A stretch of DNA of 64,000 nt, taken from assembly GCA_020847535.1 (NCBI GenBank), contig JADLBU010000050.1, forward strand, positions 1-64,000, in the 5' to 3' direction. Numbering within the stretch: the stretch's first letter is position 1; each line of letters opens with the position of its first letter. Made by a program: the position numbers and the translations under genes. Below, in pieces: positions 52,986 to 62,475 of the stretch. A model generated the notes under the pieces. It saw only the letters and a program-made list of their open reading frames with translations, made no database searches and was not told the origin of the DNA. The DNA is from Phycisphaerales bacterium. GTDB taxonomy: Bacteria > Planctomycetota > Phycisphaerae > Phycisphaerales > UBA1924.

Positions 52986-53875
52986 ACGGGACCGGATCAA
53001 ACCAGGATGTTGTCCGCGATATCTACTCGCGGCTGGGAAAGGTCGGGCGCTGGGCGCTGGTGATCGGTCTGCTTGCCGCCGTGATGCTCTGCTGGTGGCT
53101 GTGGTTGCTGGTCTCGGCGGCGATCCTGCCCCCGGCCGACACCGCAGCCGCCAAGGCCGATGAGAAGCAGCGGCTCGAAGAGCTCGAGAAGAACTTCACG
53201 CAGCAGATCGCCCAGTTCAACGGGCGGACCGTCTTCTACGTCCCCGGCCCGCCGGTCGATGCGCCACCGCCCCCGCCCAGCGAGGGTACTGACACACCGC
53301 CCCCGCCGCCGGAGTCCTACGGCGGACCCGGCATCATCGCCATGATCAACGATGTCGTGTGGTTCTCCGATGGCGCGCGCGTCAAGGTCGGTGAGAAGGC
53401 CGGGGATACCAAGGTCATCAGCGTCCGCGCCCCATGGGAGGCGACCCTCGAGTGGAAGGGCAAGGAGTTCACCGTCAAGTTCTTCGAGAAGGACTCGGTG
53501 GTGCTCGCCAAGGGGAAGAGTTCGAGCACGACCGCCCTTGCGGGCGATTCGGGGAGTGGTGCGGCATCGGCCGGGAGCGCATCTTCACCCGAAGCCAAGC
53601 CCGGGGATGCCGCGGCATCGGCCGAACCCAAGCCCGCGAGCACACCCGAAGCGCAGCCGGGCGCCAAGTCGGATGACAAGCCCGCCGATGCGGGATCCCC
53701 GCCGTCCAACGGCGATAAGCCCGCCGAACCTTCCCCCGCCGAACTACCCAAGGAAGCTCCGCCAGCGGATCCACAGACCCCGCCCGCCGATGGCCCACCT
53801 GTGCCTCCGCCTCCGCTACCACCTTCGGGCCCTGAAATCTCTCCCTCGCAGCCCCCAGCGCCGGAACCCAAGTAA
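52982..53875 (+). CDS. gspC: GspC/PilP-like protein, apparent CTG start
   Basis: A 297-aa protein. The reading frame opens at a CTG (52982-52984) that overlaps the gspM TGA as CTGA, with AAGGGGAAGG 2-11 bases before it; the only other start option is GTG at 53060, which would cut into the membrane helix. The helix is at about 24-48. A periplasmic beta domain follows (VVWFSDGARVKVGEKAGDTKVISVRAPW, about 122-149), like the HR/PilP domain that binds the secretin. The final 110 residues are Pro/Ala-rich and probably disordered. It sits between gspM and gspD, the expected place for the inner-to-outer-membrane link. Confidence 0.75.
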   Translation: MNGTGSNQDVVRDIYSRLGKVGRWALVIGLLAAVMLCWWLWLLVSAAILPPADTAAAKADEKQRLEELEKNFTQQIAQFNGRTVFYVPGPPVDAPPPPPSEGTDTPPPPPESYGGPGIIAMINDVVWFSDGARVKVGEKAGDTKVISVRAPWEATLEWKGKEFTVKFFEKDSVVLAKGKSSSTTALAGDSGSGAASAGSASSPEAKPGDAAASAEPKPASTPEAQPGAKSDDKPADAGSPPSNGDKPAEPSPAELPKEAPPADPQTPPADGPPVPPPPLPPSGPEISPSQPPAPEPK

Positions 53876-53895
53876 GCAGTTGAGAAGAGGACACG

Positions 53896-56670
53896 ATGAC
53901 TGACACGAATCGATCCATGCTCATGGGAAAGACCGGGTTCATCGGGATGTCCCGGCCCGCAGCGAGTCGGCGCACGGTGGGGATTGCTCCGGCGATGACG
54001 CTGGCGATCCTGCTTGCGTGCGGCACCGCGTCGGCGCGCCAGGACCAGCCTGCGGACAAGCCCGCCGATGCAGCCCAGCCGGCGACACCTCCCGCGGACA
54101 ACGCCGCGGAAAAGCCGGCAGAGAAGACCGATGGCCTCGGTCGCCGCGTCGTCGAAGGCCCCCCGACGGTGCTCGCCTTCAAGGGCGTGACAGTCGAGCA
54201 GATCGTTCCTTTCATCGTCGAATCGACAGGCAAGGTCGTGGTCCCCCAGCAGGATGTGATGTCCCGCAAGGTCACCGTCCTCAACGACAAGCCCGTCCCG
54301 CGCGAAGAGGCTTTGGATCTGGTCCTCATGGCCCTCGGCCAGGTCGGGGTCGCCGTCGTCGAGAACAACGGAATCATCGCCCTCCGCGACATCGCCGAAC
54401 TCACCAAGGCCGACCTCCTGGTGCTGGGCCCCGATGACTCGACCCTCGAGCGCCGGGATCGCGGCACGATGGCCCAGAAGGTCTACACACTCCACAACCT
54501 GACCGCCGAAGCCACCGGGGAGATGCTCAAGGACACCGTCCCCGATTACGCCAAGCTCACCGTCGACAAGGAATCCAACCAGATCGGCGTCATGGGCAAC
54601 ATCGCCCTGCTCCAGCGCATCGAGAAGCTCCTCAACGCCCTCGATCGACCCAGCTCGGCATCGATGAAGTCGATGACCTATCGCCTGCGGTATGCCGATG
54701 CCGCCGTGATCGCCGAGCAGATCAAGGAGCTCTTCTCCGGCGGTGGGCCCGGCCAGCAGCGCAGCCAGGATCGCCAGCGCAACGCCCAGAATCAGAACCA
54801 GAACCGCCAGTGGTGGGGGGGCCAGCCCGGGCAGGAGGCCGCGACTTCCGAAGGGCTCAAGGTCTCCGCAAACGTTCAGCAGAACTCGATCACCGTGGTC
54901 GCCGAGCAGATCGTCCTCGAGCAGATCGGTGAGCAGATCAACAAGCAGTGGGATCTGCCCCTCAAGACCGAGGATGTCGTTCCCAAGACCTACGACCTCA
55001 AGAACAGCGATCCGATCAAGGTGCGTGACCTGCTCACCAGCATGTTCGGCTCCCAGACCGGATCCACCAGCGGCGGCGGAACCCAGGCTCGCCAGCCCGG
55101 CCAGCAGGGTCAGCAGGGTCAGCAGCAGCCCGCATCCTCCACCTCGGCGGCGGCGAACTCCCAGAGCCGGCTGATCGGACAGTTCACATTCCAGGCGCTG
55201 CCCGACTCAGGCAAGCTCGTCGTCCTCTCCAAGAGCCAGGATAACTTCAAGGTTCTCGACAAGCTGATCGAGGACCTCGATCGCCCGCAGACCGTCGGCC
55301 TCCCGGCGATCGTCGAGCTCAAGCACGCCAACAGCGAGGACCTCGCAGAGCAGATCAACACGCTCCTCTCCCAGGATGGCACGCTCGCCCAGCTTCCCCG
55401 CGCCCCGACGGGCCTGAGCGAGGGGGATTCGGGGAGCCCCTTCGCGACCGATGCCTCGACGACCACCGACGCCCAGGGCAACACGACGACCAACCAGTCC
55501 GCAACCAACCAGATCCAGTTCTGGTGGCAGCGCTCCCGGCCGCCCACGGCCAACCGCGGCGCTTCCAACCTGATCGGCATGATTCGCGTCGTCCCCGTCT
55601 GGCGACAGAACGCGGTCATGGTGCTGGCGCCGCCGGAATACAAAGAATCCACCGTCCAGCTCATCAACTCGCTGGATCGCCCCGGCCGCCAGGTCCTGAT
55701 CTCGGCGATCGTCGCCGAGATGTCCACCGACGATGCCCTGGCCCTGGGCATCCGCTGGTCGAGCCAGGCGATCACGCCGACCAACGCCGACAACTCGTTC
55801 AGCATCGGCAGCTCGAGCGCCAACACCAAGAACAACTTCCTGGATTCGCTCTTCGACACCTCGACGCTGACGGTCAACGCCAACCTGAACGTGCTGCTCC
55901 AGGCCCTCTCGACCACGACCGACTTCAAGGTGCTCAGCCGTCCCACCGTCTTCACCAGCGACAACCAGGAGGCCGACTTCTTCGACGGCCAGGACATCCC
56001 ATTCATCACCGAGAGCCAGCCCAACGATGCGGGCAACCTGCTCCAGTCCTTCGACTACAAGCCCGTCGGGCTCAATCTCCGTGTCCGCCCCCGCATCACT
56101 GTCAAGCGCGACATCGACCTGCGCGTTAACATCGAGCTCTCCTCCATCGTCCCCGGCCAGGTTCTCTTCGGCGGCGCCATCGTCGATCGCCGGGAGACCA
56201 CCACGCAGCTCATCGTCAAGGACGGCCAGACGATCGTCGTCTCCGGCATCATCCGCAACGAGCTCACCGATGTCATCCGCAAGGTGCCGGTCCTTGGGGA
56301 CATCCCGCTGCTGGGGCTGCTCTTCCAGAGCCGAGAGAAGAGCAACAAGGCCACCGAGCTGTTCATCTTCATCACGCCCGTCGTCATCGACAACACCGAG
56401 GCCGCCGACGATCTCAACGCCCCCTATCGCCAGTGGCTCCACGAGCAGCAGAAGAGCCTCGGCGCTCCCGAGGGTCCGTACCCATCGCTTGATCCCGATC
56501 TCCCCGCCTCCGAGCGCAACCCCCGCAAGCCGCGGCCGGATGAGAAGAACGCGCCAGACTCGCCCGAAACCTCTCCGCCGTCCGATTCGGGAACGCCCGC
56601 GGCCGACGGCGTCGATGCCGCGGCGGCGGGCAATACATCCAGCGCCGCCGGCGGCAACGGAAGGGGTTGA
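53896..56670 (+). CDS. gspD: Type II secretion secretin GspD
   Basis: A 924-aa secretin. A long N-terminal signal region ends near residue 47 (CGTASA-R). It is followed by an Asp/Ala/Pro linker, N0 (about 85-165), repeated N1-N3 domains (YTLHNLTAEATGEML, YRLRYADAAVIAEQI, IVELKHANSEDLAEQIN) with Gln/Gly-rich insertions, and the secretin domain (about 590-850), with the signature VPVLGDIPLLGLLFQSREKS and ELFIFITPVVI. A 75-residue Pro/Ser/Ala tail follows. It forms the outer-membrane channel. It is 20 bases after gspC. Confidence 0.95.
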   Translation: MTDTNRSMLMGKTGFIGMSRPAASRRTVGIAPAMTLAILLACGTASARQDQPADKPADAAQPATPPADNAAEKPAEKTDGLGRRVVEGPPTVLAFKGVTVEQIVPFIVESTGKVVVPQQDVMSRKVTVLNDKPVPREEALDLVLMALGQVGVAVVENNGIIALRDIAELTKADLLVLGPDDSTLERRDRGTMAQKVYTLHNLTAEATGEMLKDTVPDYAKLTVDKESNQIGVMGNIALLQRIEKLLNALDRPSSASMKSMTYRLRYADAAVIAEQIKELFSGGGPGQQRSQDRQRNAQNQNQNRQWWGGQPGQEAATSEGLKVSANVQQNSITVVAEQIVLEQIGEQINKQWDLPLKTEDVVPKTYDLKNSDPIKVRDLLTSMFGSQTGSTSGGGTQARQPGQQGQQGQQQPASSTSAAANSQSRLIGQFTFQALPDSGKLVVLSKSQDNFKVLDKLIEDLDRPQTVGLPAIVELKHANSEDLAEQINTLLSQDGTLAQLPRAPTGLSEGDSGSPFATDASTTTDAQGNTTTNQSATNQIQFWWQRSRPPTANRGASNLIGMIRVVPVWRQNAVMVLAPPEYKESTVQLINSLDRPGRQVLISAIVAEMSTDDALALGIRWSSQAITPTNADNSFSIGSSSANTKNNFLDSLFDTSTLTVNANLNVLLQALSTTTDFKVLSRPTVFTSDNQEADFFDGQDIPFITESQPNDAGNLLQSFDYKPVGLNLRVRPRITVKRDIDLRVNIELSSIVPGQVLFGGAIVDRRETTTQLIVKDGQTIVVSGIIRNELTDVIRKVPVLGDIPLLGLLFQSREKSNKATELFIFITPVVIDNTEAADDLNAPYRQWLHEQQKSLGAPEGPYPSLDPDLPASERNPRKPRPDEKNAPDSPETSPPSDSGTPAADGVDAAAAGNTSSAAGGNGRG

Positions 56671-56673
56671 ACG

Positions 56674-57945
56674 ATGCGTTCCGCGGCGGTGATCATCCTG
56701 TGCGCCGCTCTGGCGAACTTGCCGGGGTGCGTGACCGAGAACGCCCCGCGCCCGGCCCCCAAGAACAGCAGCACCGGCGCTGCCCTCCCCGATGGCCCGA
56801 TCGCCGTCCCCGCCAAGGCGATCTCCACCAACTCGCGCGTGGTCATGGGCGTCGCGCCGATGGGCACCATCCCCTACGACGGCCAGGTGCTCCCTCTCAC
56901 CTCACCCGATGGACACTTCTGCGCCACACAGCAGGGTCAGGCCCCGACATGGGCCACCCTGGTCGCCGCGCCCGATGCGGAGATCCCCACATCCTCATCG
57001 ATCGCCGTCTACGACCTCACCACCGCGCCGCCTAAGCTGATTGCCCAGGCACAGCCCCAGGAAACCGGGCTCATGCTCGGCCGATCCGCCGATCACCAGG
57101 GTTACCTCGTCGAATCGATGCGACCCGATGGCTCACGCTGGATCGGCAAGGCCTCGTGGCTCTCGGGACAAATCGACTGGCTGGTGCGCGGTCCGGATGT
57201 GTGCGCCCACGGCGTCCTGACCGTCACCGGAGACCTGGTCTTCACGCGACGACCCATCACCGGCGTGATCGCCGAGCTGGTCATACGCACACCCGCCGGT
57301 GTGTTCGCCAATCGCTCCGAGGGGGATCGCCCGTACGCGATGCCGATGACCGCCAACGATCCCAACACGATCTACGCGCTGGCGCTGACTCCCTCGGGCA
57401 TCGAACTGCAGGCGATCGGCTGGAAGCCGCAGGCGAGCGGCTCATCCAAGCTCGGCGGCGTGCTCGCCCGGCGCGTGCTGTGCGCCAACAACGAGGCCTG
57501 GGCCGCCTATCAGATCGCCGCTCCGATCCAGGGGCCGTTCCCTCGGCGCGGAGAGTCAGCGCAGGCCGCGAGCGAGCCACTGGTGATCTACAACCCGCCG
57601 ATGTCGCGCATGGCGGTCTTTGATGTGCGCAGCGGAAGCCTCCTGCCGCTGGCGACCCATTCGATCGCGGCGATCCGCTGGGAGATGGCTTCCAGGGCCG
57701 GCTATCTCTGCACGACGCCCAACGGCCTGGTGTTCACGCCCGAGCCCAAGCCCGGCTCTGCTGGCGGCGATTCGAGCGCTGTCGATGTCCGCGTGCTCGC
57801 CGATCCCTACGTGCCGCGCCGCACCATCGATCCAGATCGCCCCGCGCTGCTCTTCGGACCCGTCAGGACCGACCCCGGCTCCCTCGAAGTCATCGGAGTC
57901 GCCGCCGTCCCCGAAGAAGCGCCGCCCGCCGAAGCAGCCAAGTAA
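56674..57945 (+). CDS. Predicted lipoprotein downstream of gspD
   Basis: A 423-aa protein with a signal peptide ending in a lipobox-like LANLPGC (Cys19), so probably lipid-anchored. The rest is beta-rich with repeats such as GYLVESMRPDGSRWIGK and RAGYLCTTPNGLVFTPEP, perhaps a beta-propeller. The start is 3 bases after the gspD stop, so it is cotranscribed with the T2SS. It may act as a pilotin or accessory factor for GspD; nothing in the sequence proves it. Confidence 0.65.
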   Translation: MRSAAVIILCAALANLPGCVTENAPRPAPKNSSTGAALPDGPIAVPAKAISTNSRVVMGVAPMGTIPYDGQVLPLTSPDGHFCATQQGQAPTWATLVAAPDAEIPTSSSIAVYDLTTAPPKLIAQAQPQETGLMLGRSADHQGYLVESMRPDGSRWIGKASWLSGQIDWLVRGPDVCAHGVLTVTGDLVFTRRPITGVIAELVIRTPAGVFANRSEGDRPYAMPMTANDPNTIYALALTPSGIELQAIGWKPQASGSSKLGGVLARRVLCANNEAWAAYQIAAPIQGPFPRRGESAQAASEPLVIYNPPMSRMAVFDVRSGSLLPLATHSIAAIRWEMASRAGYLCTTPNGLVFTPEPKPGSAGGDSSAVDVRVLADPYVPRRTIDPDRPALLFGPVRTDPGSLEVIGVAAVPEEAPPAEAAK

Positions 57946-57985
57946 GCGGCACTCCACCCAACTCCGTCCACTCAATACGCTCACG

Positions 57986-58033
57986 CCCCACGTCCCCACG
58001 TCCCCACGTCCCCACGTCCCCGCGTCCCCGCAT
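57986..58033. repeat. Octamer array CCCCACGT
   Basis: Six tandem octamers: CCCCACGT four times, then CCCCGCGT and CCCCGCAT. They lie in the 143-base gap between the lipoprotein gene and the aldo/keto reductase gene, about 55 bases before the latter's ATG. Confidence 0.9.
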
Positions 58034-58088
58034 CTCTCCGTCACTTCCCCTCCCCCCTCCTACCATCGCCCTCCGCGGAGACAATCAC

Positions 58089-59174
58089 ATGTCCCTGAAG
58101 AACTACATCACGCTGGGCAGGTCCGGCCTGCGGGTCTCGCCGCTGTGCCTGGGGGCGATGACCTTCGGCAACGAGTGGGGATTCGGCTCATCGGTCGAGG
58201 AATCCCAGGCGGTCATGGATGCCTACATCGCCGCCGGCGGCAACTTCATCGACACCGCGAACATGTACACACGCGGACACTCCGAGAAGATCATCGGTGA
58301 CCACATCGGCCGGCACAAGGCCCGGCGGGATCGCCTGGTGATCGCTACCAAGTTCATGGGCAATCTCTTCCCAGATGACCCCAACGGCGGCGGCGCGGGC
58401 CGCAAGGCGCTCCTGGGCGCGTGCGAGGAATCTCTCCGCCGCCTCCAGACCGACTACATCGATCTCTACTGGCTGCACTTCCATGACTCGCACACCCCTA
58501 TCGATGAGACGATGCACACCCTCGACACGCTGGTGCGCACCGGCAAGGTCCGTTACATCGGCTTCTCGGATACTCCGGCGTGGAAGTGCGTGCAGGCCCA
58601 GTACGAGGCGATCTTCCGAAGCTGGACCCCGCTGGTCGCCCTCCAGATCGAGTACTCGCTCCTCGAGCGCACCGTCGAGGGGGACCTGCTGCCGATGGCC
58701 CGCGAGATGGGTCTGGGAGTGACGCCCTGGTCCCCGCTCAAGGGCGGCATTCTCAGCGGCAAGTACTCGCGCTCCAGCAGGCCCGAGGAAGGCCGCGGCG
58801 CCAGCCAGTGGGTCACCCGCCACCTCCACGAGAAAACCTACGCCCTCCTCGATGTGCTTGCGGGCGTGGCGAACGAGGTCGGCGCCAGCGCTGCCCAGGT
58901 CGCGCTCACGTGGGTCCAAGGCCGACCCGGTGTCGCCAGCACCATCATCGGCGCCCGCACCCTCAAGCAGCTCGATGACAACCTGGGCGCCCTCAGCATC
59001 AACCTGTCCGCCGCCCAGATCGCCAAGCTCGATGAGGCGAGCAAGCCGACGCTCAACTTCCCCGCCGAGTTCCTCCAGGGTGTGGCTTCGGCAACCCACG
59101 GTGGGATCTCGATCAACGGCCGATTGCCCGATGCCTGGCCGCTGGCCCCCAAGAACGATTCCGAACGCTTCTAA
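58089..59174 (+). CDS. Aldo/keto reductase
   Basis: A 361-aa member of the aldo/keto reductase superfamily (YakC/PdxI-like group). The catalytic tetrad is D55, Y60 ([11 protein letters not shown]), K88 (IATKF) and H130 (LYWLHFHD). NADP-binding blocks are [15 protein letters not shown] and [16 protein letters not shown]. Substrate unknown. The stop codon touches the GGGAGGGG hairpin element at 59174. Confidence 0.93.
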   Translation: MSLKNYITLGRSGLRVSPLCLGAMTFGNEWGFGSSVEESQAVMDAYIAAGGNFIDTANMYTRGHSEKIIGDHIGRHKARRDRLVIATKFMGNLFPDDPNGGGAGRKALLGACEESLRRLQTDYIDLYWLHFHDSHTPIDETMHTLDTLVRTGKVRYIGFSDTPAWKCVQAQYEAIFRSWTPLVALQIEYSLLERTVEGDLLPMAREMGLGVTPWSPLKGGILSGKYSRSSRPEEGRGASQWVTRHLHEKTYALLDVLAGVANEVGASAAQVALTWVQGRPGVASTIIGARTLKQLDDNLGALSINLSAAQIAKLDEASKPTLNFPAEFLQGVASATHGGISINGRLPDAWPLAPKNDSERF

Positions 59175-59211
59175 AAGCCCCTCCCCGAGGGAGGGGTTGG
59201 GGAGGGTTGCC
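59174..59211 (+). repeat. GGGAGGGG hairpin element, copy 2 (terminator-like)
   Basis: AAAGCCCCTCCC-CGA-GGGAGGGG followed by TTGGGGAGGGTTGC; 8-base stem. It matches 16616-16652 in inverse orientation, apart from one base in the loop. Placed right at the aldo/keto reductase stop codon, it could end that transcript, although no U run follows. Confidence 0.8.
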
Positions 59212-59288
59212 ACCGTCAATCCCAAGAGTCTGATCCGGCACAGGCCGTCAACTACAGCTCTTCGCGTCTTTCCTTCTCAACGCCCCGC

Positions 59289-60056
59289 ATGACCACCACC
59301 GGCAAATCACTCTCCATCATCGGATTCGGCGCCTTCGGGCGATTCATGGCCCCGCACCTCCGCGAGCGGTTCGATGTGCTCGCCAGCGATCGCGAGGACA
59401 TCTCCACGCTCGCCGCCGCCGCCGGCATCCCCTGGTCAGACCTTGCCGGCGCTGCCAAGTCCGATTTCATCGTGCTCGCCGTTCCGGTTCAGAACCTGGG
59501 CGAGGTGCTCAGCGCGATCGCGCCGCACATCCGGCCCACCGCCCTGGTCATCGATGTATGCTCGGTCAAGCTCGTCCCCATCCAGATGATGCTCGCCGCC
59601 CTGCCACCCTCGGTCGGCATCATCGGGCTTCATCCTCTCTTTGGGCCCCAGAGCGGCAAGGATGGGATCGCCGGCCTCCCGATCGCCCTCTGCCCAGCGC
59701 GGGCCGAAGAGCACACCATCGATGAGGTCCGCGAGTTCCTCGCCGATGGGCTCAAGCTCAACGTCATCCGCACGACCCCAGATGAGCACGACCGGGAGAT
59801 GGCCTACGTCCAGGCCCTGACGCACTTCGTCAGCCGCGCGGTCGGTTCGCTCGACCTCCCCCAGACGCCCATGGCGACCCGGGCGTATCGGCGATTCCTG
59901 GAGATGAAGGCGGACCTGCAGAACGACTCGATGGAGCTGTTCCTGACGATTGAGCGGTTCAATCCCTACGCCGCGGATGTTCGCGGCCGGCTGATGCTGA
60001 TGCTCAACGAGCTCGAGCAGGCGATCGGGGCGGCACCGCAGAGCCCAGGACCTTGA
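59289..60056 (+). CDS. Prephenate/arogenate dehydrogenase (TyrA-like)
   Basis: A 255-aa short TyrA of the plant/arogenate type. The Rossmann motif is IIGFGAFGRFMAPHL (about 9-23). VIDVCSVKLVPIQMM and GIIGLHPLFGPQSG (with the catalytic-type His near 115) follow, then YVQALTHFVSRAVG in the helical C-domain. It oxidises prephenate or arogenate on the route to tyrosine. No ACT or chorismate-mutase domain. Which of the two substrates is used cannot be told. Confidence 0.85.
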   Translation: MTTTGKSLSIIGFGAFGRFMAPHLRERFDVLASDREDISTLAAAAGIPWSDLAGAAKSDFIVLAVPVQNLGEVLSAIAPHIRPTALVIDVCSVKLVPIQMMLAALPPSVGIIGLHPLFGPQSGKDGIAGLPIALCPARAEEHTIDEVREFLADGLKLNVIRTTPDEHDREMAYVQALTHFVSRAVGSLDLPQTPMATRAYRRFLEMKADLQNDSMELFLTIERFNPYAADVRGRLMLMLNELEQAIGAAPQSPGP

Positions 60057-60069
60057 GAGCGCAGGCGCT

Positions 60070-60984
60070 TCAGAACGAATCCGCCTCGCGATACGCCTTG
60101 ATCAACGCAAGCTCCCCCTCCTTGCCGCCTATCGACATGCCGTGCTCCATGCCCAGCACTCCCTTGAACCCCCGGCCGTGGATGTGCTTGAAGACATTGC
60201 GGTAGTTGACCTCGCCGGTCCCGGGCTCCATGCGGCCGGGGTTGTCTCCGAGCTGGAAGTACGCGATGTCATCCCACGAGCGGTTCATGTTGTCGATGAG
60301 GTTGCCTTCGGTCACCTGCAGGTGGTAAAGATCCTGCAGGATCTTGCACGAGGGGCTGTTCACCGCCTTTACCACCGCCCGGATGGTGTCGCTGGCCGAC
60401 AGGAACTGCCCGGGATGGTCGCGCCAGTTCAAGGGCTCGAGCACCATCACCTTCCCCGCCGGCTCGCAGACCGCCGCGGCCCGGCGCAGCGTTTCGACGA
60501 CGTTGGCGAACTGGTGGCCCCAGGGCAGGTTCTGGCTGACGCGGCCGACGACGGTTGTCATCCAGGTCGCGTTGATGCGCTTACAGACCTCGATGGACTC
60601 TCCCATCTCCTTGACGAAGCGATCCCGCCGGCCCTGATCTCCATCGGTGATCATCGGCTTTTCCCAGTCGATCCAGGTCGAGACGAAGATCCCCATCTGG
60701 ATGCCCAGCTTGCCGGATCGTTGGGCGAACTTCTCCTGGAACTCCGCGCCCCGGCCCTTCATCCCGTTGTCCTCCCAGGCGGTGAAGCCCTGGTCGGCCG
60801 CGAACGTGAGCTGGTCCAGATCGTCGGGGGCGTGGGCGGAGAACATCCCAAAGTGCGGCCCGTAGCGCAGCTTGAAGCCGCCATTGGAAGCAGCCGGCTT
60901 CGCGGCGGCGGGCTGGCCTGCGGAGACAACGGTGCTCGCGGCGGCGGCGGCCGCGGCGGCGGCAAGAAATTCGCGGCGGATCAT
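60070..60984 (-). CDS. Tat-exported sugar-isomerase-like TIM-barrel protein
   Basis: A 304-aa protein. The N-terminus MIRREFLAAAAAAAAAS is a short Tat-type signal. The rest fits the hydroxypyruvate isomerase/xylose isomerase-like TIM barrel (AP endonuclease 2 family): LRYGPHFGMFSAHAPDD, KVMVLEPLNWRDHPGQFL with the metal Glu, KILQDLYHLQVTEGN with Asp/His, and HGRGFKGVLGMEHGMS with the last Glu-His. Metal residues appear intact. A pair of Gfo/Idh genes with Tat signals lies just upstream on the same strand, a typical planctomycete sugar-processing grouping. Confidence 0.85.
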   Translation of the reverse strand: MIRREFLAAAAAAAAASTVVSAGQPAAAKPAASNGGFKLRYGPHFGMFSAHAPDDLDQLTFAADQGFTAWEDNGMKGRGAEFQEKFAQRSGKLGIQMGIFVSTWIDWEKPMITDGDQGRRDRFVKEMGESIEVCKRINATWMTTVVGRVSQNLPWGHQFANVVETLRRAAAVCEPAGKVMVLEPLNWRDHPGQFLSASDTIRAVVKAVNSPSCKILQDLYHLQVTEGNLIDNMNRSWDDIAYFQLGDNPGRMEPGTGEVNYRNVFKHIHGRGFKGVLGMEHGMSIGGKEGELALIKAYREADSF

Positions 60985-61003
60985 CGGGAGACTCCAAGGC
61001 AGG

Positions 61004-61089
61004 ACTCACCACAGAGGCACAGAGGGCACAGAGAAGACAAGAACAATCGGATTTGGTTTCTCAGTGTCCACTGTGCCTCTGTGGTGAGT
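61004..61089. repeat. Palindromic CACAGAGG element, copy 2
   Basis: Perfect 19-base arms ACTCACCACAGAGGCACAG (61004-61022) and CTGTGCCTCTGTGGTGAGT (61071-61089). The interior has ATCGGATTTGGTTTC, matching the CGGATTTGGTT of the copy at 16398. It fills the gap between the Gfo/Idh gene and the isomerase-like gene. Confidence 0.9.
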
Positions 61090-61099
61090 GTTGTTCTTG

Positions 61100-62437
61100 T
61101 TAGATCAGCTTCGTCCGACCGGGCATCGCAACTTCATCGACCGCCAGCGAAGGCCCGAACTCGTACCGCTCCGGCCCCAGCTTCAGCTTCGACTTGTTCA
61201 TCGCGAAGTCCCACGTCACTTCCTGGCCGGTATACGCCGCCATCCGTCCCATGATCGCCGTCAGCGTCGACTCGGCGATCTGCTTGGCCTCGTTCAGCGG
61301 CTTGCCTGCCTCGATGCTCTTGATGAGGTCGATGTGCTCCTGGCGATACGGGCTGTTCTGCTGCCCCGAGAATCTCCACGGGCTCTTGCCGGTGATCTCC
61401 GCCCGGCCCGAACTGGTGACCATGCGGCCCTCGGTGCCGGTGACGACTTCCTCGACGCGATCCACGCACCCGGGGATCTGCCGGCAGAAGCTCTGCCCGA
61501 CGACGCCGTTGGGATACTCGTACTGGAGCGCGAAGTGGTCGTTGATGTGGCCGAAGAGGGGTTCCGTGCGGACCTGCCGCCCGCCCATGCCCGTCACCTT
61601 CGTCGGAACCGAGCCCATCACCCAGTTCATCACATCGATGTTGTGCACATGCTGCTCGACGATGTGGTCGCCCGATAGCCACGTGTAGTACAGCCAGTTG
61701 CGCATCTGGTACTCGAGGTCCGACCACTCCGCCCGGCGCTCGTGGCTCCACAGCCCTCCCTGGTTCCAGTACACGCTGGCGTTGAGCACCTTGCCGATCG
61801 CCCCATCCTGGATCCGCTTCATCGCCTCCAGGTAGCACTGCTCGTGGCGACGCTGCGTGCCGGTGACCACGCCCAGCTTCTTCTGGTCGGCGATCGCACC
61901 GGCGGCGATGACCTGACGCATCTGGAAGGGATCCACACCGACGGGCTTCTCCATGAACACGTGCTTGCCAGCGTTGATCGCCGCCTCGAAGTGCGCTGCC
62001 CGGAAGTGGGGGATCTGCGCCAGGATCACCATGTCCACGCCCGAGTTGATCGCCTCCTTGTACGCATCAAACCCCAGGAACATCCGCTCCTTGGGCACCG
62101 ACACGCGCTTCACGCACTCCTCCGGAACGCTCTCGGAGATGTTCGTCAGACCGGCGTGCGCCTGATCCATGCGGTCCTGGAAGACATCCGACAGCGCCCA
62201 GATGCGGATGCGCGGAGAGGCGTGCAGCGAATCGACCGCCGCCCCCGTCCCGCGACCGCCGCAGCCGATCAGGGCCACCTTGATCTCGTCGGATCCTGCC
62301 GCGTGCGCGGTCCGGGCGATCACCGATGGCGCAATGCCAACCGCCCCCGCCGCACCCACGATCGCCGCCGTCGCCTTGACAAAGTCCCGGCGCGTGACGC
62401 TCCGGCCCGTCGAACCGTTCTGCGTGTTCATGCTCAT
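61100..62437 (-). CDS. Tat-exported Gfo/Idh/MocA oxidoreductase
   Basis: A 445-aa protein. The Tat signal is TRRDFVKATAAIVGAAGAVGI (about 15-35). The Rossmann block VALIGCGGRGTGAAVDSL is near 55-72, HVFMEKPVGVDPFQ (catalytic Lys) near 158, and HNIDVMNWVMG in the C-terminal domain. It probably acts on sugars in the periplasm with a co-exported NAD(P). It is 38 bases after the next family member on the same strand. Confidence 0.92.
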   Translation of the reverse strand: MSMNTQNGSTGRSVTRRDFVKATAAIVGAAGAVGIAPSVIARTAHAAGSDEIKVALIGCGGRGTGAAVDSLHASPRIRIWALSDVFQDRMDQAHAGLTNISESVPEECVKRVSVPKERMFLGFDAYKEAINSGVDMVILAQIPHFRAAHFEAAINAGKHVFMEKPVGVDPFQMRQVIAAGAIADQKKLGVVTGTQRRHEQCYLEAMKRIQDGAIGKVLNASVYWNQGGLWSHERRAEWSDLEYQMRNWLYYTWLSGDHIVEQHVHNIDVMNWVMGSVPTKVTGMGGRQVRTEPLFGHINDHFALQYEYPNGVVGQSFCRQIPGCVDRVEEVVTGTEGRMVTSSGRAEITGKSPWRFSGQQNSPYRQEHIDLIKSIEAGKPLNEAKQIAESTLTAIMGRMAAYTGQEVTWDFAMNKSKLKLGPERYEFGPSLAVDEVAMPGRTKLI

Positions 62438-62475
62438 ATTCCCGTCGTGAAGGTCAAACTCTCAACCATCTGTCC

